Assembly: GCA_050012515.1 (NCBI GenBank)
Contig: JBEKHA010000002.1
Span: 124,001-188,000 of the forward strand
Direction of reading: 5' to 3'
Length of the DNA: 64,000 bases
Source: Fen-1362 sp050012515
GTDB taxonomy: Bacteria > Planctomycetota > Phycisphaerae > Sedimentisphaerales > Anaerobacaceae
Positions within the stretch are counted from its first letter, which is position 1, and each line of letters begins with the position of its first letter. The notes beneath the pieces were generated by a model. It did no database searches. It was not told the origin of the DNA and worked only from the letters and a program-made list of their open reading frames with translations. A program made the position numbers and the translations under genes. Of this stretch, positions 25,064 to 33,970 are shown piece by piece.

Positions 25064-26032
25064 ATGGCCAACAAAGCGATATTCCTAGACCGTGACAATA
25101 CGATAATAGAGGACCCCGGGTACATAAATAACTCGGACCAGGTTAAGCTGCTCGAAGGCGCCCCGGAAGCGTTGATCTCGCTTAAGGCACTTGGGTATAA
25201 GCTTGTTGTTGTGTCGAACCAGTCCGGTGTGGCCAGAGGAATTGTAACCGAGGAGGCTCTTGGTCAGATTCACAAGCGGCTCGAACAGCTTCTTGCGGAA
25301 AAGGGCGTATCGCTGGATCGGATATACTATTGTCCTTATCATATAGACGGGGTAATTCCGAAATACCGCAAAGACAGCGACTGGCGCAAGCCCAACCCGG
25401 GGATGCTCCTTGCGGCGAGCAGGGATATGGATATCGACCTCAAGGAATCCTGGATGGTTGGCGATACTCCCGGTGACATAGAAGCGGGAGCGAGGGTCGG
25501 CTGCAGGACGATAATGCTTGCGGGACGCACGCACGAGCAAAAGCTCCAGCCGGGAGCGCCGGCTCCTGATTATAAGGCCGTAAATCTCAAAGAAGTCGTG
25601 AACATTATCAAGATGAAAGCGAGGTCGGCGCAGAAACCTGCCAATGTGTTGCCTGCTGAGCAGCCGGCACAGGCGATTGAAGAAAAGCCGCAGGAACCTG
25701 CGTCTCAACAGCAAGCCGCGCCGCCGCAACAAGCCGAACCAGAGCAGCCTGCACCGCCTCAGCCGGCTGAACAGCCGACAACGGAACGCCTCCTGAGCAA
25801 TATCCTTGACCAGATTAAAATGATGCAGCGACATACTATGTTTGGAGAATTTTCCGTAACCCGGTTTATCGCCGGTATCGCGCAGGGGCTGGTATTTTTG
25901 TGTTTGCTTGCGAGTATATGGTTTTTGATGAGTCCAACGAAACAGTTTAACCAGGTTCTTATTTCCATCGGGTTCGCTATACTTCTGCAGTTAATGTCGC
26001 TGACGTTTTACGTTATGCGCGGGCCGAGATAG
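25064..26032 (+). CDS. gmhB: GmhB-type heptose bisphosphate phosphatase fused to a C-terminal membrane domain
   Basis: Residues 1-185 are a HAD phosphatase: DRDNT (9-13), SNQSG (51-55), RKPNPGM (108-114), GDTPGDIE (133-140). This is the D-glycero-beta-D-manno-heptose 1,7-bisphosphatase expected in the pathway. Two oddities: the zinc-binding cysteines usual in GmhB are largely absent (only C90 remains; CDCRKP is SDWRKP), and the protein continues with a Pro/Gln/Ala-rich linker (about 195-240) and two transmembrane helices (about 268-288 and 297-317). GmhB is normally soluble and about 190 residues, so this form would be membrane-anchored. Confidence 0.88.
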   Translation: MANKAIFLDRDNTIIEDPGYINNSDQVKLLEGAPEALISLKALGYKLVVVSNQSGVARGIVTEEALGQIHKRLEQLLAEKGVSLDRIYYCPYHIDGVIPKYRKDSDWRKPNPGMLLAASRDMDIDLKESWMVGDTPGDIEAGARVGCRTIMLAGRTHEQKLQPGAPAPDYKAVNLKEVVNIIKMKARSAQKPANVLPAEQPAQAIEEKPQEPASQQQAAPPQQAEPEQPAPPQPAEQPTTERLLSNILDQIKMMQRHTMFGEFSVTRFIAGIAQGLVFLCLLASIWFLMSPTKQFNQVLISIGFAILLQLMSLTFYVMRGPR

Positions 26033-26068
26033 TGGGACTGCGCAGGAATCACCTCTGTTTACTTAAAA

Positions 26069-27127
26069 ATGGCTGATACCAAGGACAATATTCTGGTCTG
26101 GCTTCCTTCTCCGATAGGGGACGCGATTTTATGCACGCCGGCTCTGCGGGCGATTCGCGGGCGGTTCAATTTTTCGAAAATAACGTTTTTCGCAAGCATT
26201 GTTGTGCGTCAGATTTTTTCGCCCTGCGGTTTTGCGGATGAGTGGCTCGAACAAAGCAAGGACGGCGTGTTCACCACTGCCCGGATGCTTAAGAAACATA
26301 ATTTTACGCATGTTATTATGTTCAAAAATTCCTTTAGCTCTGCTTTGACCTGCTGGCTGGCGGGGATACCCGCTCGTATTGGTTACGCCAGGGACGGGCG
26401 TGGGGTATTATTGACCGAGAAGCTGTATCCGCCCAGATTGCCGTCAGGGGAATTTGAGCCGATATCGATAGTTGATTATTATCTGGCTGTCGCGGCGAAA
26501 TTAGGCGCAGATGTGCAGGACAGGCGTATAGAGTTGTCGGTTGAGCCGAAAGATACGGAGAAATTGAAGGCGAAATTGCCGGCGGTTTTCAATACGAAGG
26601 GGCCTATCGTGATTCTTGTCCCCGGCGCAGCGGCGGGGCCGAGCAAACGCTGGCCTGCGGACAGATTTACCCAAATCGCCGACTGGCTGGCCGAAAAGTA
26701 TAACGCGACTGTTGTGCTGTCGGTTGCGCCCAACGCCGACGAAAAATATATTGCAGAGCATATTGTTGATGCCGCGAAACATAAGCCGATAAACCTGGGC
26801 GATACGCCTGTCGGGCTTGGGGAGTTAAAGGCGCTCATCGCCGTCGCGGATTTGGTTATTTGTAATGACACGGGGCCGAGACATATTGCCATTGGGTTAA
26901 AGCGAAAGGTTATTACACTGGTAGGGCCGAATGACCCGGCGTGGACGGATCCCGGTTATGCTGACGAGGTATTTATCAAAGGCGATGCTCCCTGCGTACC
27001 CTGCGATAAGCCGGTTTGCAGAGAAACGTCGCATTTTTGTATGGAAGCGATAACCGTCGAAATGGTCTGCAAGGCGGCGGCAAAAGTTTTAGATGCGGGC
27101 AGTTTCGGAAAGCGGGGCGGGATATGA
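26069..27127 (+). CDS. waaF: ADP-heptose:LPS heptosyltransferase (GT9)
   Basis: A 352-residue GT9 enzyme: the opening ILVWLPSPIGDAILCTPALRAIR is the standard acceptor/donor region, with ILVPGAAAGPSKRWP and ICNDTGPRHIAIGL matching the ADP-heptose binding part. It is closest to heptosyltransferase II (WaaF), but WaaC or WaaQ cannot be excluded by eye. The enzyme adds heptose to the LPS inner core on the cytoplasmic face. It sits within the heptose operon and overlaps the next gene by 4 nt. Confidence 0.9.
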   Translation: MADTKDNILVWLPSPIGDAILCTPALRAIRGRFNFSKITFFASIVVRQIFSPCGFADEWLEQSKDGVFTTARMLKKHNFTHVIMFKNSFSSALTCWLAGIPARIGYARDGRGVLLTEKLYPPRLPSGEFEPISIVDYYLAVAAKLGADVQDRRIELSVEPKDTEKLKAKLPAVFNTKGPIVILVPGAAAGPSKRWPADRFTQIADWLAEKYNATVVLSVAPNADEKYIAEHIVDAAKHKPINLGDTPVGLGELKALIAVADLVICNDTGPRHIAIGLKRKVITLVGPNDPAWTDPGYADEVFIKGDAPCVPCDKPVCRETSHFCMEAITVEMVCKAAAKVLDAGSFGKRGGI

Positions 27128-27951
27128 CGGAGTTTTTCATCGACCCGGCATACAAGACCGGTTTTGAACGGCTTGGCCTGACGTCAATCGAGACGGTGTT
27201 TGCGTTTGGGGCGGGCAAGAATCTCACCAAGAAAAATCTTGCCTCGTATCGAAGCAGAATCGAATTTAAAATTGAGTCGCCTGCCGTTACGGTTTTTCTT
27301 AAACGATATGACCATCCGCCGGTAATGACACAGTTAAAAAACTGGTTGTCTGTGAAAAAACGCGTCAGTTGCGCCATGGCGGAGGTTGAGGCGGCGAAAA
27401 AACTTGCGGCGACGGGAATAAATACGCCGAGAATGATTGCGTGGGGACAGGTTTGGGGAGGTCTTTTTGAGAGGCGCAGTTTTGCGGCCATCGAGGAAAT
27501 ACGAGGGGGTCAATCGCTTGAGCGAGGTTTGCCAGTATTTTTTAATGAGCCGGGGACAAGTGAAACCATAGTTTTACGCCGGCAGTTTATAAAGCAATTG
27601 GCGTCATTTATAAAAAAGTTTCACGAAACCGGCTGCCGTCATCGCGATTTGTACCTGTGTCACATATTCAGGGTTCCGGATGGTCGATTTTATCTGATAG
27701 ATTTGGCGAGGGTGTTTAAGCCGGCGTTATTCAGTGAAATATACCGTGTTAAGGATGTTGCCCAGCTGCATTATTCGGCTCCCACCAAATACTTTTCAAA
27801 AACCGACCGGCTGCGATTTATTCGGGTATATCTTGGTCGCGAAAAACTTAACGCTGGTGACAAGATATTTGTCGGGCGCATCACCGGCAAGGCCCGGCGT
27901 ATGGCCAGACACGACGCCAAACACGGCAGGGCAGTTCCTTTCGAAACTTAA
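27124..27951 (+). CDS. Lipopolysaccharide kinase (Kdo/WaaP family)
   Basis: I start at the ATG at 27124, overlapping the heptosyltransferase stop by 4 nt (ATGA); the longer frame from 27016 would lie inside that gene. The 275-residue product has a protein-kinase-like fold: VTVFLKRYDHP (lysine of the ATP site), the catalytic loop CRHRDLYLCHIF and the metal-binding LIDLARVF. These are the marks of the WaaP/InaA family that phosphorylates inner-core heptose or Kdo. The neighbours support heptose phosphorylation. Confidence 0.88.
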   Translation: MTEFFIDPAYKTGFERLGLTSIETVFAFGAGKNLTKKNLASYRSRIEFKIESPAVTVFLKRYDHPPVMTQLKNWLSVKKRVSCAMAEVEAAKKLAATGINTPRMIAWGQVWGGLFERRSFAAIEEIRGGQSLERGLPVFFNEPGTSETIVLRRQFIKQLASFIKKFHETGCRHRDLYLCHIFRVPDGRFYLIDLARVFKPALFSEIYRVKDVAQLHYSAPTKYFSKTDRLRFIRVYLGREKLNAGDKIFVGRITGKARRMARHDAKHGRAVPFET

Positions 27952-27971
27952 GCGGGCTATAATACCGACGG

Positions 27972-29159
27972 ATGAAACCAAAGATAGCAATCATAATTGA
28001 GCGTGCGGATGTTGCGCTTGGCGGAGCTGAGCGTTCGGTCAGTGAATTGGCCGAGGCCATCGGTGCAATCGGCTATGAGACGCATATTATTGCCACCAAA
28101 GGTCAGGCAACAGCCCCAAATGTGCATATTTTGTGTGCGGATATGCCCGGCAAAAGAACGGGCTATAAGGTTTTTGCGAATGCTCTGAAAAAACACATCG
28201 AACAGACCCATTATGATATTCTTCACAGCGTTCTGCCTTTTGACTTCGCGGATATTTATCAGCCGAGGAGCGGAACTTTTGCTGAATCAATAATCCGCAA
28301 GGCCGCGACATACCGCTGTCCTGTTTTTCAGGCGTTGAAAAAAAGGACCGCATTTTTGAATTTTCGCAGGACCGCGTGGTTTGGTGCGGAACGTCGGCTC
28401 GCAGAAGGACAAACCGGGCCGCTGGTTGTCGCGATTTCCAATTACGTGGCGGAGCAGTTCAGGACTCACTATCATATTCCTGAAAAACGAATGGTAGTCA
28501 TACCAAACGGCATCAAGCCGGCTGGGCAGATAGATAAGCCCCGTGTCGATTCATTGCGGGCCAAGTTGCTGGCTCAACTGGGTTCAAAAGAAACAGGCAA
28601 TACGGTTTTATTTCTTTTTGTCGGTCATGATTTCAAGCGTAAAGGTCTCGATTGTCTGGTGGAGGCGATTGGTCAGCTTCAAAAAACTGATAATAATACG
28701 CCAGCGAGATTGGTTGTTGCCGGTCGGGCAAGTTCGACAGCATATCGCCGGCTGGCCGCAAAACTGGGAGTCGATGGGAAAATTGTATTTCTCGGAGACG
28801 TCGGCAACGTGCAGGAATTGATTGCGGCGACCGATGTGGCTGTTTTGCCCACTTTCGATGACCCCTGTTCGCGGTTCATTCTTGAGGCCCTTGCCGCGGG
28901 CAAACCGGTCATAACCACGAAATTTAACGGGGCAATCGACCTGTTTGCGGATAATCGGCACGGCAGGGCAATCGATGACCCTCGCGATGTTGCCGCGCTA
29001 AGTGAGGCAATCGGATACTTCACTAATCGTGATAATCTTAATCGGGCGGCTCACGCGATTATCAGTGACAATCTTCGCCAGAATGTTTCGGTCGCCAGGG
29101 TCGCGCAGCAGCTTAAAGCCGTTTACGATGAAATACTGAAAAAGAAAGGGCATCAATGA
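27972..29159 (+). CDS. GT4 glycosyltransferase, LPS core (WaaG-like)
   Basis: A 395-residue GT-B enzyme. The N-terminus IIIERADVALGGAERSVSELAEAI has the glycine-rich acceptor loop, and the GT4 donor site is seen in LFVGHDFKRKGLDCLVEAI and LPTFDDPCSRFILEALAAGKPVITT. WaaG adds the first outer-core hexose in enterobacteria; the neighbours suggest a similar step here, but the sugar cannot be read from the sequence. It overlaps plsY by 4 nt. Confidence 0.85.
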   Translation: MKPKIAIIIERADVALGGAERSVSELAEAIGAIGYETHIIATKGQATAPNVHILCADMPGKRTGYKVFANALKKHIEQTHYDILHSVLPFDFADIYQPRSGTFAESIIRKAATYRCPVFQALKKRTAFLNFRRTAWFGAERRLAEGQTGPLVVAISNYVAEQFRTHYHIPEKRMVVIPNGIKPAGQIDKPRVDSLRAKLLAQLGSKETGNTVLFLFVGHDFKRKGLDCLVEAIGQLQKTDNNTPARLVVAGRASSTAYRRLAAKLGVDGKIVFLGDVGNVQELIAATDVAVLPTFDDPCSRFILEALAAGKPVITTKFNGAIDLFADNRHGRAIDDPRDVAALSEAIGYFTNRDNLNRAAHAIISDNLRQNVSVARVAQQLKAVYDEILKKKGHQ

Positions 29160-29809
29160 GATTGGCTGCGTTTTTAATCGGGGCGTATCTGCTCGGCTCG
29201 GTATCATTCGGGATGCTCATAGCCGCTGCTCACGGAATTGATTTGCGCAAGGTCGGCTCAGGAAATATCGGTTCGACAAATCTGTCCCGTGCTTTGGGCA
29301 GACGATGGGCGTATGTTTGTTTTATCCTGGATTTAGCCAAGGGATTGTTGCCGACACTGGCTGCAGGATTGTGGCTTGGTGAGAATGGGACAACTGGAGG
29401 ATTGGTTGCCCAGCTTGCCGTGGGATGTGCGGCTATACTTGGGCACGTATTTCCCGTTTATCTTGGTTTCAAAGGCGGCAAAGGTGTTGCGACAAGTTTC
29501 GGTGTGGCGATTGGTTTGTGGCCTTATTATACGATTTGCGCGGCGATTACGCTGGTAGTCTGGGTTGTCTTTGCGCTGATTTGGCGGTATGTGTCACTTG
29601 CCTCGCTTGCTGCGGCGCTTGCCTTTCCCGTTGTTTTTGTGGCTGCCATAGCGATAATTCCCGGCTGGCGATTTGCGGATTTGTGGCCCCTGCTGATAGT
29701 CGGGATGGTTATCCCTGTTATGGTTTTTATCCTCCACAGAGACAATATCGTCCGGCTGCTTGCCGGCACCGAGAGCAAAATTCTTCAGAAAAACTCAGGG
29801 CAGAAGTAA
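29156..29809 (+). CDS. plsY: Acyl-phosphate:glycerol-3-phosphate acyltransferase
   Basis: A 217-residue integral membrane enzyme of about five helices that makes lysophosphatidic acid, the first step of phospholipid synthesis, from acyl-phosphate. Conserved motifs are present: GSGNIGSTNLSRALGR (first cytoplasmic loop), FKGGKGVATSFG, and a third motif near VFILHRDNIVRLLAGTE. It is the last gene of the icd-lpxK-hldE-gmhA-gmhB-waaF run, which links lipid A/core and phospholipid synthesis in one transcript. Confidence 0.93.
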   Translation: MRLAAFLIGAYLLGSVSFGMLIAAAHGIDLRKVGSGNIGSTNLSRALGRRWAYVCFILDLAKGLLPTLAAGLWLGENGTTGGLVAQLAVGCAAILGHVFPVYLGFKGGKGVATSFGVAIGLWPYYTICAAITLVVWVVFALIWRYVSLASLAAALAFPVVFVAAIAIIPGWRFADLWPLLIVGMVIPVMVFILHRDNIVRLLAGTESKILQKNSGQK

Positions 29810-29842
29810 TTACATCGATGATTGGTTTTTATTGTGCAGAAA

Positions 29843-29880
29843 GCCGCTTTGCCTGTTTATTGGCAAGCGGCTAGTTTTTA
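29843..29880 (+). terminator. Intrinsic terminator after plsY
   Basis: GCCGCTTTGCC (29843-29853) pairs with GGCAAGCGGC (29862-29871) around an 8-nt loop and is followed by TAGTTTTTA. It lies 34 nt after the plsY stop and closes the LPS operon. The rest of 29880-30084 holds nothing I can identify. Confidence 0.85.
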
Positions 29881-30084
29881 AGGAGTGCTGTCCTCGGCGA
29901 AGCAGGTACCGGTTTTTACTAACAACTGCTATTACTATCGGGCGAACAGCGGTAAAGGACGAATAGGCAATTCCTGAAAAGCCGCTTCGTAAAACCGTAG
30001 TGTTAAAATAGGGGTAAACATTAGACCAGTGTCAGAAATTGACACTTTTTACGCTGAGGCGAGGCAGCAGCATTACAAACCAGC

Positions 30085-30738
30085 TTATGTTTCCAGCGGC
30101 GTTATTCCCTCGCGGACGGCATACTTTGTGAGTTCCGCCACGCTGTTGATTTTGAGCTTTTCCATTATATTGCGCCGGTTCGACTCAATGGTTTTGGTGC
30201 TGACATGGATTTGGAGAGCGATTTGTTTGGTGCTTTTGCCTTCGGCCAAAAGCTGAAGGACTTCCCGCTCACGGTTGCTAAGAATCAGCCCGTCGGGCTG
30301 ATATTGTTTCGAGAGACGCTGGACATAGTCGTCTATCACGACGCCGGTTATCTTGGGGCTTAGATAAATTTCGCCTCTAAGGACGGTTTTTATCGCCTCC
30401 ATCAGCTCATCAAAAAGGCAATCCTTGAGTATGTAACCCGAAGCTCCCGCCTTGAGCATTTCGGCAACGAACCGCCTGCTGGAGTGTATGGATAGCGCGA
30501 TAATCTTCACACCGCTGATTTCCTCAGCTATCTTGCGTGTGGCGTCGATACCGTTGAGATTAGGCATACTGATATCCATAATCACAAGGTCCGGCGCAAG
30601 TTTGCGGGCGGTATCCACTGCCTGTCGTCCGTCCTCGACACCTCCGACCACCTCGATATCCGGCTGTTTTTCCAGGAGCGAGGATAACCCCTGGCGAATA
30701 ATCGCGTGGTCATCAACTAATAAAATCTTCGTGGGCAT
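30085..30738 (-). CDS. NarL/FixJ-family response regulator
   Basis: A 217-residue transcription regulator with a receiver domain (about 3-120; phospho-acceptor D55 in VIMDISMP, K105 in YILKD) and a LuxR-type helix-turn-helix (about 150-212; LSNREREVLQLLAEGKSTKQIALQIHVSTKTIESNRRN pattern). No intact partner kinase is next to it. Only a short open frame with a kinase-like end lies upstream (30749-30964), so it is probably an orphan today. Its target genes are unknown. Confidence 0.92.
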   Translation of the reverse strand: MPTKILLVDDHAIIRQGLSSLLEKQPDIEVVGGVEDGRQAVDTARKLAPDLVIMDISMPNLNGIDATRKIAEEISGVKIIALSIHSSRRFVAEMLKAGASGYILKDCLFDELMEAIKTVLRGEIYLSPKITGVVIDDYVQRLSKQYQPDGLILSNREREVLQLLAEGKSTKQIALQIHVSTKTIESNRRNIMEKLKINSVAELTKYAVREGITPLET

Positions 30739-30748
30739 GGTTAATCTC

Positions 30749-30964
30749 CTAGTTTGTTTGCGTATTTTTTATCGGCGCAACCATTGTAGCCCTGCAGCCG
30801 GAGCCGGGTTTTGATTCAATTTCAAAACGTCCGCCTATAGCTAAGTTGTTATAGTTTCTGTCGGTGATTTCGACCTGCGGATGAAGATGTTCGACTTTGA
30901 TTGTTTTTCTATTGCCCTGGGGTGCCCGTTCTGTGCGCTTGTTGTTTTTTCCTGTCCTGGGCAT
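30749..30964 (-). pseudogene. Remnant of a sensor histidine kinase (C-terminal end)
   Basis: This 71-codon frame directly precedes the response regulator gene. Its last third, AIGGRFEIESKPGSGCRATM, is the well-known end of a HATPase_c domain (the GG..IES.PG.G box) as in NarX/LiaS-type kinases, but nothing before it looks like a kinase: no N box, no DHp histidine. The first 45 residues are basic and unlike the family. I read it as the leftover 3' end of a deleted partner kinase. It may also be expressed as a small protein. Confidence 0.6.
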
Positions 30965-31281
30965 AGTATTTTCCCCGCCTATAATTTACGCACAAAGAAA
31001 AAATAATTAGTTTGGCTGGTATTTCTTAAAACAGGCTTTCCCCAATGCCCACCCTCATTTGTCGCACGCCAGATAGGCGTGCCGAGTTTGTACATGTTCC
31101 CTACCATACTATTCTCTCTGTATCTAACAGGATTTTAGCCCCGCGAAAGATAATGTCCACTAAAATCTCGATAAATGCATAAGAAAACGACACTTTTTGT
31201 GAATTACCTATGCTGCAGTAGGAAATAAAATTCAGGCGAGCTTTTTATCAAGAATTTCTGCCGCCGCTACTGAAAGCCAAC
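30965..31281. other. Intergenic region with one palindromic repeat
   Basis: About 317 nt between the kinase remnant and the UroD-like gene. I find no convincing reading frame. One perfect palindrome, GCACGCC-AGATA-GGCGTGC (31064-31082), looks like a dispersed extragenic palindrome. No more kinase-like coding is visible on the minus strand, so the missing part of the kinase is not simply shifted in frame here. Confidence 0.5.
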
Positions 31282-32508
31282 TTATCCTGTTTCCGCTGCG
31301 GTTTCATGCATCGCTATTACCTTCTCCGGCGGAATCTCAGCGGTTATATTGTGAGTGCTGTTGAAAATATAACCGCCGCCATCGCCAAGGCAGTTTACAA
31401 CCGTCCGAACCTCCGCCTGAATTTCTTTCACTGTTCCCATTGGCAGCGTCGCCTGTGCGTTTACGCCTCCCCCCCACAGGGCAATACGCCCGCGGCATTT
31501 ATCTTTCCATTGCCCGTATGTATGCTTTCCAGCTGACCACTGAACAGGATTCAAAATATCGAAACCAGCTTCGATAATCAAATCGATAAGAGGATAAACG
31601 GCACCGCAATTGTGCATGAAAATCTTCACGCCCGGTGCAATCCGCCGACATTCGTCATTTACCCTGCGCATAAAGGGGAGGAACAGATTGCGGAAAACAT
31701 CCGGAGAAGCTATCAGGGAATTCTGTGTGCCCCAGTCATCCGCCGACATCATAACGATATCCACGCAATCCTTAATCGCCGGCATCAATCTCCGTATCCG
31801 CTCCACCGCGTAATCTGTTATCAATTCATGCATGTCGGCTACGTAGTTTGGCTCCGTTATGCATAGAACCGGGAAAATGCCAATCCCGCCTCGCCAGATA
31901 ATTCCTATGTCGTTGCTTATCCACTTTGCCAGAAATACCGCCCGGTCTGTTGACTCGCGAACCTTTCTGCAATATGCGGCGAAATCGTTAATTTGCCCGT
32001 CGGTCAGCCGCTGTTCCTCCAGTTGTTTTTTAACGATGTTCAAATCATCCTTCGGGATTTCTCCGTCATAGTCAATCGGCTGTCCTCCGTGTTCCTCATC
32101 GAATACAAATGAGGTTGACGGCATTTTCAGGTCGCGCCCTTCACAAAAACAGCGAATCGTCCCATCTCGTTCCTCTTTGAAAATGCTCTGCTGTCTTACC
32201 AAGGCAGGCAACCTGCCGGCAAAATCATATTCCTCCCATTTCTGCGGCTCATCGAAGGCGTTAGTCACATCGTTATCAATCGCGACCACATCACAGCCAA
32301 GCGAGTCAAGCACGTCGGTATCAGGAAGGGCGAGCATCTGCCAGACATCGTGAATTTTGGGTCTGCGAGCAGGCAGGCCGAGTGCCTCAACAAGTTTTGG
32401 ATACGCGAAGGCGCTGATGCCCGTAGAACGCATACCGCCCAGGTCTTTAGGCAGCCGGTCAGGCCTGTTGAAATTGAGCGCCGCGACTACTCTTTCACGT
32501 GAGTTCAT
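31282..32508 (-). CDS. Uroporphyrinogen decarboxylase-like protein (UroD/MtaA superfamily)
   Basis: A 408-residue TIM-barrel protein opening MNSRERVVAALNFNRPDRLP, as UroD-superfamily methyltransferase relatives do, with MHNCGAVYPLIDLIIEAG (His-x-Cys zinc-type motif) and LNPVQWSAG. These group with corrinoid methyltransferases (MtaA/CmuA-like) and with many uncharacterised planctomycete paralogues rather than with true haem-pathway HemE. The substrate is unknown. Its start overlaps the end of gatB by 14 nt, so it is translated from the gat operon. Confidence 0.75.
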   Translation of the reverse strand: MNSRERVVAALNFNRPDRLPKDLGGMRSTGISAFAYPKLVEALGLPARRPKIHDVWQMLALPDTDVLDSLGCDVVAIDNDVTNAFDEPQKWEEYDFAGRLPALVRQQSIFKEERDGTIRCFCEGRDLKMPSTSFVFDEEHGGQPIDYDGEIPKDDLNIVKKQLEEQRLTDGQINDFAAYCRKVRESTDRAVFLAKWISNDIGIIWRGGIGIFPVLCITEPNYVADMHELITDYAVERIRRLMPAIKDCVDIVMMSADDWGTQNSLIASPDVFRNLFLPFMRRVNDECRRIAPGVKIFMHNCGAVYPLIDLIIEAGFDILNPVQWSAGKHTYGQWKDKCRGRIALWGGGVNAQATLPMGTVKEIQAEVRTVVNCLGDGGGYIFNSTHNITAEIPPEKVIAMHETAAETG

Positions 32509-33970
32509 TACAAAGCTTCCTGTCGAGTATTTCGGAAGCTACTTTTGGATTTGCTCTGCCTTTTGTTTTTTGCATTACCTGGCCAAGCAGAAAGCCCTTT
32601 GCCTTGCCGCTTTTTTTGCCGCCTTCTTTGGAATCCGCAACCGCCTGCGGATTACTTTTGAGCACCTCATCAACGATTGCCTCAAGTTCGCCCGCGTCGC
32701 TTTTTTGAATCAGGTTTAATTGTTCTGCCAGTTCTCGCGGACTTTTACCTGTCTTTACCATTTCCTCCAAAATGGTATTTGCGGCTGTTGCGCTGATTTC
32801 GCCTGTTTGTGCCATCTGGGCAAGCCGGGCAATATCGGCGGCCTTCGGGCCAAGTTCTGTGATTGCGCATCCGCGAGCATTCGCCAATTTTAATCCTACC
32901 TGTGTCAGGAGATTGCAAACGCGTTTCGGTTCGCCGCCCGCTTTGACGGCCTCCTTGAAGAAATCAGCGACCTGGCGGTCGTTGGTCAGCACGCCCGCAT
33001 CGTAATCGTTCAAACCATATTCCTTCGCATATCGAATCCGTCTTGAAAGCGGCAGTTCGCAAAGCCTGGATTTGATTTCGTTAAGCCACTGCTCGTTGAC
33101 CCGCACAGGCACCAAATCCGGGTCGGGGAAATAACGATAATCGTGTGCCTCTTCTTTTTCTCTTTGCAGGACAGTAACTTCTTTCGCGTCGTCCCAGCCG
33201 CGTGTGCTTTTGTTGCCCATCTCCATTGTTTCGCCGGTTTCGAGGAACCGGTCGAGCTGCCTGCCGATTTCATAGTCGATGCTGTTTTCCAGCGCCCGGA
33301 AGCTGTTGAGATTCTTTACTTCAACAATCGGCGTTTTGAATTGCTGACCGGCACGATTGATTATGAGATTCACATTCGGCTCGAAACGCATATGCCCTTT
33401 TTGCATATCCGCTTCCGATACGCCAAGGTATCTGACAATCCGCTGCAATTCTTCCGCCAGCTCCCGCACTTCGGCTGCGGTATTCATATCCGGCTCTGTA
33501 ACAATCTCCAGCAGGGGGGTGCCCGCGCGATTCAAGTCCACCTGCGAGAAGTTTCCTGCAGTATGCAGATTTTTGCCCGCGTCCTCTTCGAGGTGCGCAC
33601 GTCTTATCCTGATTTTCTTAAACGACCCGTCTTTTGCCGGGATTTCGATATAGCCGTTTAACGCCAGCGGCAAATCGTACTGGCTTATCTGGTAATTCTT
33701 GGGCAAATCCGGGTAGTAGTATCCTTTGCGGTCCCACTTTGTAAAAGAAGGAATCTGACAATTAAGCGCAAGCCCAGCCAGTATCGAAAACTCCACCGCC
33801 TGCTTATTCATAACCGGCAGCGACCCGGGCATACCGAGGCATACGGGGCAAACTCTGCTGTTCGGCTCTGCGCCGAAAGCGAGCTTACAGCCGCAGAACA
33901 TCTTCGTATGCGTGTAAAGCTGCACGTGAATTTCCAAACCTATCAGAACTTTGTAATCTGCATTACTCAA
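32495..33970 (-). CDS. gatB: Asp-tRNA(Asn)/Glu-tRNA(Gln) amidotransferase subunit B
   Basis: The 491-residue B subunit binds the mischarged tRNA and activates it for amidation. VLIGLEIHVQLYTHTKMFCGCKL, CPVCLGMPGSLPV and EEDAGKNLH are family motifs, and the C-terminal helical YqeY-like tail domain (about 330-491) is complete. Its start overlaps the gatA stop by 4 nt. Its presence implies that Gln-tRNA and/or Asn-tRNA are made by the indirect pathway. Confidence 0.96.
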   Translation of the reverse strand: MSNADYKVLIGLEIHVQLYTHTKMFCGCKLAFGAEPNSRVCPVCLGMPGSLPVMNKQAVEFSILAGLALNCQIPSFTKWDRKGYYYPDLPKNYQISQYDLPLALNGYIEIPAKDGSFKKIRIRRAHLEEDAGKNLHTAGNFSQVDLNRAGTPLLEIVTEPDMNTAAEVRELAEELQRIVRYLGVSEADMQKGHMRFEPNVNLIINRAGQQFKTPIVEVKNLNSFRALENSIDYEIGRQLDRFLETGETMEMGNKSTRGWDDAKEVTVLQREKEEAHDYRYFPDPDLVPVRVNEQWLNEIKSRLCELPLSRRIRYAKEYGLNDYDAGVLTNDRQVADFFKEAVKAGGEPKRVCNLLTQVGLKLANARGCAITELGPKAADIARLAQMAQTGEISATAANTILEEMVKTGKSPRELAEQLNLIQKSDAGELEAIVDEVLKSNPQAVADSKEGGKKSGKAKGFLLGQVMQKTKGRANPKVASEILDRKLCNELT

